A stretch of DNA of 64,000 nt from Metabacillus endolithicus (GTDB lineage: Bacteria > Bacillota > Bacilli > Bacillales > Bacillaceae). Location: assembly GCF_023078335.1 (NCBI RefSeq), contig NZ_CP095550.1:4074001-4138000 (forward strand), given 5' to 3'. The position numbers and the translations under genes are program-made. The notes below the pieces were generated by a model, which did not search any database, was not told the DNA's origin, and saw only the letters and a program-made list of their open reading frames with translations. Below, in pieces: positions 57,185-64,000 of this stretch; the first letter of the stretch is position 1, and each line of letters starts with the position of its first letter.

Positions 57185-58929
57185 GAAAGCTGGAAATTCC
57201 TTTGAAATTAACACTTAACTGGTTACGTGAAAAATATGCAACAAAAGAATTGAAGCCAGAAGAAGTTATAGAGGCAATTATTCAACGTTCCCAAGATGAT
57301 GAGGAAATGAATATTTGGATTACAGCACCTCAAATGGAACATATTCAACCTTATCTTAACCGTCTTTCAGCGCTTGATTTTGAGTCATCACCGTTATGGG
57401 GGATCCCGTTTGCTATAAAAGATAATATTGACCTAGCAAATGTTCCAACAACAGCTGGGTGTGCAGAATATAGTTATACACCTACTAAACATGCTTCAGT
57501 CGTTGAGAGATTAATAGCTGCAGGTGCCATTCCGGTTGGGAAAACAAATTTAGATCAATTCGCAACAGGTCTAGTAGGAACGCGAAGCCCTTATGGAGAA
57601 ACCCATAATTCGCTTCGTCCAGAGCTGATAAGCGGTGGTTCCAGCTCTGGATCTGCTGTATCAGTTGCAAGAGGGCAGGCTGTTTTCTCACTGGGGACAG
57701 ATACAGCAGGTTCTGGTCGTGTACCTGCTGCGCTTAATAATTTAGTAGGTTTAAAGCCGAGCTTAGGAGCATGGCCAACAAAGGGTGTTGTACCTGCATG
57801 TGCCAGCCTTGATTGTGTAACAGTTTTTTCACATAATTTAGAAGAAGCGTATAAAGTAGATGCGATTGCTAGAGGTTTCGATCAAGAAGATCCTTGGTCA
57901 CGTGATCTTGCCATTCCACAAGCTAAGCTTCCTAAGAAAATTTGTTTACCAAAAGATGATTTAATGTTTTATGGTCCTTTTGCTGAGGAGTATAAAATAG
58001 CTTGGGATGGAGCTGTTAACCAAATCAAACAATTAAATATCCAAATTGATTACATTGACTATCAATTCTTTGCAGAAGCAGCAGCGATTCTTTATAATGG
58101 ACCGTTTGTAGCGGAACGATGGGGATTGATCTAGGCGGCTTTATTAATAATCATCCAGGAGTAACTTTCCCGGTAACGGAAAAAGTCCTTCGTTCAGGTT
58201 CACAACCAAAACATGATGCTGCATCTGTTTTTCATTCAATGCACAAGCTACAGGAATATAAATTAAAAGCTAGCAAGCTACTACATGATGCTGTTCTTGT
58301 TACGCCAACTGCAGGTGGAACATGGAATCGTGATCAAGTCCGTGAAGACCCGATTAAAACAAATAGTGAAATGGGGGCTTTACACAAATCATTGTAACTT
58401 ATTAGATTTGTGTGCGGTTGCCGTCCAAGCCGGCGAAGCAGCACCAAACCTGCCTTTTGGAATTACATTCTTTGCTTTGTCTCATAATGAAGGATTGATT
58501 ACTGGAGCTGCCGAGGCATTTGTTAATAAAATGCCAGCAAAACAAGAAACCACTTTAGTTGCTGTATGTGGTTTGCATATGAGAGGCTTTCCTTTAGAAA
58601 AGCAAATGCTTGAATTTGGTGCATCCTTTATTCGCGAGGATGTGACTGCTGAAAAATATCAATTTGTGAAACTACCAACTGAGCCAGCGAAACCAGGATT
58701 GATTAAGAAGCAAACAGGTGGAAAAGCAATTGAGCTAGAAATTTGGGAAATGCCACTTTCCTCATTTGGGGCTTTTGCGGCATTAATTCCTGCGCCACTT
58801 GGAATAGGGAAGGTTGAGTTACAAGATGGTGTAGAAGTACCAGGATTTATTTGTGAAGGATACGCTGCTGAAGACGCAGAAGATATTTCAGATGCAGGAA
58901 GCTGGAGAAAAATTTTGTTAGAAATTTAA
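57181..58929 (+). CDS. Allophanate hydrolase, AtzF type (two frameshifts)
   Basis: About 582 aa after correction. It hydrolyses allophanate to CO2 and two ammonia. The amidase domain shows the Ser-cisSer-Lys triad: Lys in WGIPFAIKDNIDL, the Ser residues in ISGGSSSGSAVSVA, and TAGSGRVPAALNNLVGLKPS. The C-terminal allophanate hydrolase domain (about 465-582) contains QLLEFGASF-like MLEFGASFIREDVTAEKYQF and ends with an 'APLGIGKVELQDG' segment. One G is missing near 58122 (WGIDLGGFINNHPG) and one extra G lies near 58375 (NSEMGLYTNHCNLLDL); the shifts cancel. Translation is coupled to the carboxylase. Confidence 0.87.
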
Positions 58930-58936
58930 TGCTTAT

Positions 58937-58975
58937 AAAAACCCTTGCTTGAATAGTTCAAGCAAGGGTTTTTAT
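58937..58975 (+). terminator. Terminator of the guanidine carboxylase operon
   Basis: AAAAACCCTTGCTTGAA pairs with TTCAAGCAAGGGTTTTT around TAG. Confidence 0.9.
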
Positions 58976-59120
58976 TTTAGTTAATGTCTTCGTTGCACAT
59001 TTTAATTTCAGAAAAACATATAAAAATACAGTTACTTAATACAGTGTTCTTATCAGTGATATCTCCCTATTGTATCGGTTGAATAGAGTTTTGGTAAGTT
59101 GTTAAAAATGGAGGCTAAAA

Positions 59121-59738
59121 ATGAAAAAGGCTAAAGAGTTATTACATTTACCTATTATTAGTATTTCTGAAGGGAAACAGCTAGGAATAATTAAAGATTT
59201 AATTATTCATCCTGATGAAAAATCAGTTAATTATTTAATCTTAGGACAGGATGATTGGCAGGGGGGCCTTAATGCACTATCCTATGACATGGTCGTTGGA
59301 GTTGGAGATTCTGCGGTTATGATTGAACAGAAAAATTCTATTATAGGCTTAGATGATATTCCTTTTATAAATAAAATGGTCCCATTGATTGGTTCTCAGG
59401 TTATTACAAGAGGCGGGGAACACTCCGGTGTTATTTCAGATTATTATTTTAATGAGGAAAACGGGCATTTGGAAAGTTTACTTATTCATTCAGCTAACAA
59501 TAAATTTTTCTTACCAATTGAAAATGTACTATACCTTGGCAAAGAGCGAGTAATTACAAATGAATCTTCATCTGAAATGGTGCCCATTTTAGAAACAGAA
59601 GAGCAATTCGGAGGAAAGACAGGGAATAAAAGCAATAAAAAAGATGCCTTAAAGGGTATGTTGAATGAATTAATACTGAATGAATTACCAAAATTGAATA
59701 AATTAAATAATGAGAAGGATCCTGATTCTGACAATTAA
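59121..59738 (+). CDS. PRC-barrel domain protein, YrrD-like
   Basis: 205 aa with two PRC-barrel domains: about 1-80 (LLHLPIISISEGKQLGIIKD, SVNYLILGQDDWQGG) and about 85-150 (LIGSQVITRGGEHSGVISDY). A charged, flexible tail follows (KTGNKSNKKDALKG to the C-terminus). PRC barrels occur in RNA-processing and photosynthetic proteins; YrrD-like Bacillus members have no proven role. A TGGAGG site precedes the ATG. Monocistronic. Confidence 0.85.
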   Translation: MKKAKELLHLPIISISEGKQLGIIKDLIIHPDEKSVNYLILGQDDWQGGLNALSYDMVVGVGDSAVMIEQKNSIIGLDDIPFINKMVPLIGSQVITRGGEHSGVISDYYFNEENGHLESLLIHSANNKFFLPIENVLYLGKERVITNESSSEMVPILETEEQFGGKTGNKSNKKDALKGMLNELILNELPKLNKLNNEKDPDSDN

Positions 59739-59785
59739 CAATTAATATTGTACTTTCCCTTTTACTTGATCTAAATTGGCCAAAG

Positions 59786-59825
59786 AAGTAATCCTCCTCA
59801 GTACTGTTTCTGAGGAGGATTACTT
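59786..59825. repeat. Strong hairpin without U-tract
   Basis: A perfect 16-bp stem (59786-59801 with 59810-59825) around TACTGTTT. No T-run follows on either strand, so it is not a clean intrinsic terminator. It may protect the 3' end of the PRC-barrel mRNA. Confidence 0.7.
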
Positions 59826-59933
59826 AGTTCTCAAGTTCTCAAACATTAATAGGTTATAACCTGAAAAAGAAGGGATTTTGATAACAAACTTGAAGTATTT
59901 AAATAAAACTAATTCATACAAAGAGGTGCTCTA

Positions 59934-60893
59934 GTGAAGAAAAAAGTTGTGATATATAGAGAAGTTCCGGAAAAAGTTGTAAACACTTTAATGAAAAACT
60001 TTGAAGTTAGCTATTTCAAAAATTTACATACGAATAATTATGATGAATTTATAAAAGAACTTCAACATGCTGACGGATTGTTAGGAGCCAGCATGAAAAT
60101 GGATAAAGAACTGTTAGATCATGCGCCACAGCTAAAAGTAATTTCTAATATTTCGGTAGGCTATGATAATCTCGACTTAGAAGAGTTAAAGAACAGGGGA
60201 ATTATCGCAACTAATACACCCGGGGTTTTAAACGACACAACAGCTGATACAATCTTTGGTTTACTTCTCGCAACCGCTAGAAGAATGACAGAGCTCGATC
60301 ATTATGTGAAATCAGGTAATTGGAATGGAAGCAAAAATGAAGATTTATTTGGTGTGGATGTTCATCATAAAAAGTTGGGTATTATCGGAATGGGAAGTAT
60401 CGGACAAGCCATTGCGAAACGAGCTCATTTTGGCTTTGATATGGAAATTCTATATTATAATCGTTCTAGAAAAAAAGAAGCCGAAGAGGCATTTAGTGCT
60501 ACTTATTGCTCGTTAGATGAGTTGCTTACTCAATCTGACTTTGTTTGTCTTATGATTCCACATACCCCTGAGACAGAAAAGATGATCGGTGAACGAGATT
60601 TTCAATTAATGAAGAATTCAGCGATTTTCATTAATGGATCAAGAGGGAAAAATGTTGACGAGCGAGCGTTAATTAAAGCTTTACAACAAAAGTGGATATT
60701 ACGTGCTGGTTTAGACGTATTTGAACACGAACCAGTAGAAAAGGATAACCCGCTATTAACTATGCCTAATGTTGTGACATTGCCGCATATCGGCTCTGCT
60801 ACAAAAGAAACAAGAGAAAAAATGGCGATGTTAGCAGCAGAAAATCTTTCAAAAGCACTAGATGGAGAAACGCCTCCAAACATAATAAGATAG
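59934..60893 (+). CDS. D-2-hydroxyacid dehydrogenase (glyoxylate/hydroxypyruvate reductase type)
   Basis: 319 aa. The NAD domain has GIIGMGSIGQAIAKRAHFGF. The catalytic residues are R in FINGSRGKNVDERAL, E in GLDVFEHEPVE and H in VVTLPHIGSATKETR. The substrate-side segment ISVGYDNLDLEELKNRGI is typical of glyoxylate/hydroxypyruvate or 2-ketogluconate reductases. The start is GTG with AGAGGTGC upstream. Monocistronic, terminator follows. Confidence 0.9.
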   Translation: MKKKVVIYREVPEKVVNTLMKNFEVSYFKNLHTNNYDEFIKELQHADGLLGASMKMDKELLDHAPQLKVISNISVGYDNLDLEELKNRGIIATNTPGVLNDTTADTIFGLLLATARRMTELDHYVKSGNWNGSKNEDLFGVDVHHKKLGIIGMGSIGQAIAKRAHFGFDMEILYYNRSRKKEAEEAFSATYCSLDELLTQSDFVCLMIPHTPETEKMIGERDFQLMKNSAIFINGSRGKNVDERALIKALQQKWILRAGLDVFEHEPVEKDNPLLTMPNVVTLPHIGSATKETREKMAMLAAENLSKALDGETPPNIIR

Positions 60894-60896
60894 TTA

Positions 60897-60928
60897 AAAG
60901 GAACAGGTGTATAATCTGTTCCTTTTTT
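60897..60928 (+). terminator. Terminator after the hydroxyacid dehydrogenase gene
   Basis: AAAGGAACAG pairs with CTGTTCCTTT around a 9-nt loop, followed by TTT. Confidence 0.85.
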
Positions 60929-60994
60929 AAGTTTACTTTTTCAATTTTTTCCCTAGAATAGCAATAGGTATATCCGAAAGGGGAAACGGTTCTT

Positions 60995-61660
60995 ATGGGA
61001 CTATTGCAAACAAATCATATTTTCCTTTATATAATCTTGGCGTTAATTGTTTCGAACTTACCCGTTATAGGCCGTTATGTTTCCATGGTGAACACAATGA
61101 TACATGAAAATGGTCATGCACTTGCGGCGTTACTTCTTAATGGAAAGGTGTATTCAATAAAGTTATTTCACAATACTTCTGGTGAAGCAGTTACTGGACA
61201 AAGAGGATGGTTTTCAAGTGTTGTGATTGCCTATGCAGGCTACACGTTTTCATCTATTGCTGTATATGCTTGCTTTTTGCTGATTTCGAAAGGGCGGGTT
61301 ATTCTCGTTTTATATGGATTTGTTGTTATTGCTGTTTTAAATTTATTGTTATGGATTCGAAACGTTTATGGGGCTTTATGGCTTTTTACGTTTATCATGA
61401 TGTGTGGATGGATTATTTATAGTGATCATACTGAGGTGCAAACCTTCTTAGCCTATTTTTTGTCTTCAATTTTATTAACACAGTCCGTTTCCTCTGCTTT
61501 GCACATATTTATGATTAGTCTTATTCGGAGAAAGGCTGCTGGAGATGCAACAAGTTTAGCAAGCTATACTAAAATTCCTGCTGTATTATGGGGCTTTCTG
61601 TTCTTTTTACAGGCGATTTATGTTGCAATACTTTCAATTAAAGATCATTTTTATTCGTAA
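60995..61660 (+). CDS. M50-like membrane metallopeptidase-family protein
   Basis: 221 aa with about six transmembrane helices. Near the N-terminus VSMVNTMIHENGHALAALLL contains an HExxH zinc motif (HENGH) inside a hydrophobic segment, as in M50 site-2-protease-like proteins. A second metal ligand of the NxxPxxxLDG type is not obvious, so catalysis is uncertain. The start follows GAAAGGGGAAACGG. It converges on the glycosyltransferase genes across a bidirectional terminator. Confidence 0.75.
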   Translation: MGLLQTNHIFLYIILALIVSNLPVIGRYVSMVNTMIHENGHALAALLLNGKVYSIKLFHNTSGEAVTGQRGWFSSVVIAYAGYTFSSIAVYACFLLISKGRVILVLYGFVVIAVLNLLLWIRNVYGALWLFTFIMMCGWIIYSDHTEVQTFLAYFLSSILLTQSVSSALHIFMISLIRRKAAGDATSLASYTKIPAVLWGFLFFLQAIYVAILSIKDHFYS

Positions 61661-61686
61661 AACGAGATCTACAAAGATCTCGTTTT
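61659..61686. terminator. Bidirectional terminator
   Basis: AAAACGAGATCT (61659-61670) pairs perfectly with AGATCTCGTTTT (61675-61686) around ACAA. It overlaps the last bases of the M50-like gene and the end of the glycosyltransferase gene. Confidence 0.9.
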
Positions 61687-62547
61687 ATTAAAATATTTAG
61701 AACGAATATATTCCGTATAATCCTGGTTTTGGTGTTGTTGAAGAGTGTGATTCAACATAGTCTTATAAACTTCTCTTAGGGCCAGAGCTTTTTCTTTAGA
61801 ATTATTTTCACTAACTAACTTACTGTTTTGACTGCTTGGTTTTTCTTTTTTTATTGGCGGCCTTTTGAATCCTGGTAGAACAGACTTGAAATCATCAGTA
61901 TAGGCAATCGTCTCTCCCCATGTGAGGAAATCATCGTCCTCTATTTTCCACGTGTGATTTCCTGAATCGTGTCTAATGACGACAAAATCATCTTTAGTTG
62001 TTGTAAATATTTTATAGCCGTTCTTTTTGCAATCTTCAATAAAAAAGTAGTCCTCAGCTCTTGTTCTTTTTTGAAATTGTACGTTGTTGTAAACTTCTTT
62101 TCTAAAAATTAGAGTAGCTCCTGAAACAGTTTCATCATAAGTGTTCTCTTTGTTTTGAATAAGCATTAGAGCTTTTTTATTTGTAAAATAAACGTAGTAT
62201 GAACTTTTACCAACAATGGATACACCATCATTTTTAAATACTTTCATAGAATTAGAAAGATAGTTTGGTCCATAACAGTCATCGTCATCAAATTTAGCAA
62301 TGTAGTCATAGTTTGCTTTTAAGATCCCAAAATTAAGACAATCTCCTAATGTAGCTCCTTCATGTAATTGAAACACCCGAACATTTTGATATTTCTCAGC
62401 TTCTTTCTGCCACATACTAAGATTTAATTCATCTTTATTTAAGATGATAATAAGCTCTTTTTCATCCCATTGCTGTTGTTCGTAATTCATAAAAACATTT
62501 TCCATAAATTGATCTCTTATCGTACATGTGATAATGGATACTTTCAT
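61669..62547 (-). CDS. Family-2 glycosyltransferase
   Basis: 292 aa, GT-A fold. The N-terminus VSIITCTIRDQFMENVFMNY binds the nucleotide sugar. The metal-binding DxD-type motif is in YDYIAKFDDDDCYGPNYLSN, and RAEDYFFIEDCKKNGYKIFT is the acceptor-side ED motif. The C-terminal 70 residues are Lys-rich and may be a flexible tail. It follows the other glycosyltransferase gene after 27 nt, on the same strand. Probable role in cell-surface or spore polysaccharide synthesis; the sugar is unknown. Confidence 0.88.
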   Translation of the reverse strand: MKVSIITCTIRDQFMENVFMNYEQQQWDEKELIIILNKDELNLSMWQKEAEKYQNVRVFQLHEGATLGDCLNFGILKANYDYIAKFDDDDCYGPNYLSNSMKVFKNDGVSIVGKSSYYVYFTNKKALMLIQNKENTYDETVSGATLIFRKEVYNNVQFQKRTRAEDYFFIEDCKKNGYKIFTTTKDDFVVIRHDSGNHTWKIEDDDFLTWGETIAYTDDFKSVLPGFKRPPIKKEKPSSQNSKLVSENNSKEKALALREVYKTMLNHTLQQHQNQDYTEYIRSKYFNKTRSL

Positions 62548-62574
62548 TGGTATGACTCCTTTGTTTTTTAAAAG

Positions 62575-63816
62575 TTAAGAGGAGATGATTCTTTCAATAA
62601 ATTTTGTTATTTTGTTGTAACGATTTAATTTTTTCAGTCTCATTACTTCGTCGAACAACTCATTTCTCTGGTTTTCTGAGAACCCTGCTGCTCCTAAAAT
62701 GTTTTTATGTCTAATATCTATTTTTAAAAGTAAAGTGATTGTTACAAGGATTTTAATAAACATCCTGTTAAACAATGTAAATTCATAAAGATCATGTTCT
62801 AGAAAAACTTTGTACTCATTGAGCAATTCGTTCATATCATCTAAACTTGCGATCTGACTTATCTCAATTCCTAAAAATAGAACGTCAATATCAGGATGTT
62901 TTGTTAGAAAAAGATAATAATTCCCTATCGCCTCTTGCCATTTATCCGAGCTAATTGGATGTTCTTGATGATAGCTAATGACTTGATCACTTGCTATATA
63001 TTCTGCACCTGCATTATATAATCGATATCCAAGCTCCCAATCTTCATAGCCATATCCCACAAACTCCTCATCAAATCCACCGACCTTATCTAGCATAGAT
63101 TTTCTTAAAGAAACATTTCCCGTTAAAAAAGCCATCCAAGGAAATGAAAAACCATCTAAATTAGGACCATACTGCTCCAGGATGAAGCTAAACCAGGAAG
63201 ACTTCTCGAAGCATAATGTTTTATACCGTCCCCGGTCGAAGTCTTTATTTTTAAGTAAAGGAAAAGCTGTTTGCGATGAGCTTTTATAGGTCGAAAAGCG
63301 AGAAGAAAGTTTAGAGTTATCCTTAATTAACTTTGTTATTTCTTGCATTTGTTTGGGTTGGAAATCCGGAAATACACAAGAGTATAAGCCTTTATAAGAC
63401 ATAGCTCCCGTTACAATTAAGTTTTCTTTTTGCTGGTGATATTGATAGTGATTTTGAAGGAAGCTTGGTTCTACAAACATTTCAGCATCCAAAAAAATAA
63501 TAACTTTTCCTTGAGCATGCTGAATACCTAAATTTCTCACCTTTGCCCTGCCGATATTTTTTTTACAGCGAAAATAGTAAAAATGATAAGGAGGGTTGTA
63601 GGTCTCTATTCGCTCAGGTGTTTGATCTGTAGAAGCATCATCTATTAAGAAAACCTCTACTTTGGAAAGATCATAGTGTTGTTTTTCCAGAGAATAAAGA
63701 GTATATAGATTTAAAGGATACTTGTTGTAAGAAGGGATAATGATACTTATTTCCACTTCTTCGGAAGCTTGGGTGTTTCTTCTTAGAAAGTAATCATTCG
63801 TCGTGTAATTGAGCAT
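62575..63816 (-). CDS. Family-2 glycosyltransferase
   Basis: About 413 aa. The GT-A domain begins EISIIIPSYNKYPLNLYTLY, with VFLIDDASTDQTPERIETYN, FLDAEMFVEPSFL and LTGNVSLRKSMLDKVGGFDE, plus GYEDWELGYRLYNAG, typical of polypeptide/teichoic-type GT2 enzymes. The C-terminal region is helical. The start is uncertain: ATG 63814-63816 (MLNYTTNDYFL) follows AAAGG by 13-14 nt; ATG 63835-63837 and GTG 63838-63840 are alternatives without a clear ribosome site. It forms a pair with the downstream glycosyltransferase. Confidence 0.83.
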   Translation of the reverse strand: MLNYTTNDYFLRRNTQASEEVEISIIIPSYNKYPLNLYTLYSLEKQHYDLSKVEVFLIDDASTDQTPERIETYNPPYHFYYFRCKKNIGRAKVRNLGIQHAQGKVIIFLDAEMFVEPSFLQNHYQYHQQKENLIVTGAMSYKGLYSCVFPDFQPKQMQEITKLIKDNSKLSSRFSTYKSSSQTAFPLLKNKDFDRGRYKTLCFEKSSWFSFILEQYGPNLDGFSFPWMAFLTGNVSLRKSMLDKVGGFDEEFVGYGYEDWELGYRLYNAGAEYIASDQVISYHQEHPISSDKWQEAIGNYYLFLTKHPDIDVLFLGIEISQIASLDDMNELLNEYKVFLEHDLYEFTLFNRMFIKILVTITLLLKIDIRHKNILGAAGFSENQRNELFDEVMRLKKLNRYNKITKFIERIISS

Positions 63817-63965
63817 ATAGCTGAAACAACCTTTCATCACGATGTATTATGAAAAATTTTATAAAAGCAAATCAATATAAGATATAAAGAATGGTGAAGG
63901 ATGTATAAGCTAGTAACCTTACTTCTAGCTAAAATGGTTACATATCACTTAAGGAGAATTTAGTA

Positions 63966-64000
63966 TTGAGCTTGGCTATTAGGAACATGTTCCCAATTAA
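63966..64000 (+). CDS. Possible start of a gene cut by the window edge
   Basis: AAGGAGAA (63951-63958) lies 7-8 nt upstream of a TTG that opens MSLAIRNMFPI. Only 11 codons are visible, so neither the start nor the identity can be confirmed. Confidence 0.35.
   Translation, partial: MSLAIRNMFPI

Noticed and set aside
1565..58400. Calling the interrupted transporter, exporter, GTPase and hydrolase genes pseudogenes
   Set aside because: Each is repaired by a single base, nearly always in a short homopolymer, and conserved residues continue across the break. Sequencing error is the simpler explanation.

Overview
The window is a chromosomal stretch of a low-GC Gram-positive bacterium of the Bacillaceae (Bacillus/Metabacillus-like). 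The evidence is strong GGAGG ribosome sites, sigma-A promoters, CcpA/LacI-type operators, a T-box leader, TnrA/GlnR boxes, ykkC-type riboswitches, and Bacillus-type proteins such as YwbE, DUF3231, DUF2935, GuaC, a SepM-type protease and MalL. No rRNA, tRNA, insertion sequence, prophage or CRISPR array was seen.

Layout. 1-218: end of a YkgA-like amidinotransferase-fold gene. 321-6790: alpha-glucoside uptake and hydrolysis locus (lipoprotein binding protein, two permeases, LacI regulator, GH13 glucosidase). 6816-8206: metallo-beta-lactamase-fold hydrolase plus a TetR regulator with two operators. 8481-9820: MATE exporter. 9844-12645: T-box-controlled proBA. 12648-18727: housekeeping and small families (3-hydroxyacyl-CoA dehydrogenase, Cof-type phosphatase, YwbE, DUF3231, DUF2935, GMP reductase). 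19336-21378: a Gly/Ser-tailed lipoprotein, a glutathionylspermidine-synthase-like ATP-grasp enzyme and a DUF350 membrane protein, the same trio as enterobacterial yjfM/yjfC/yjfL. 21711-24454: TPR-dynamin-like GTPase. 24588-25622: SepM-type protease. 25678-26262: a hierarchical tandem repeat array. 26414-37079: divergent sugar-catabolism locus (three Gfo/Idh/MocA dehydrogenases, a ThuA-like protein, a YcjR/IolE-like TIM-barrel protein, an ABC importer, two LacI regulators). 37234-46298: two-component system, alpha/beta hydrolase, chemotaxis receptor, phosphoenolpyruvate carboxylase and an unlisted 50-aa gene. 46409-47092: azoreductase. 47141-58975: guanidine uptake and degradation locus. 59121-63840: PRC-barrel protein, 2-hydroxyacid dehydrogenase, M50-like membrane protein and two family-2 glycosyltransferases.

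The most coherent system is the guanidine locus. An NMT1/SsuA-type ABC importer and an APC permease would bring substrate in. A biotin-dependent urea/guanidine carboxylase, two DUF1989 proteins (carboxyguanidine deiminase subunits in characterised systems) and allophanate hydrolase would convert guanidine to ammonia and CO2. Two of its three transcription units carry a guanidine-I riboswitch with a terminator. All three carry TnrA/GlnR-type boxes centred about 48-51 nt upstream of the predicted transcription start. The locus therefore appears to respond both to nitrogen limitation and to guanidine.

A technical caution: eleven genes are interrupted by a total of about fifteen single-base frameshifts. 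Nearly all lie in short homopolymers and each restores a full-length family member when corrected. This looks like unpolished sequencing rather than gene decay, so these genes are annotated here as whole coding regions with the shift noted.
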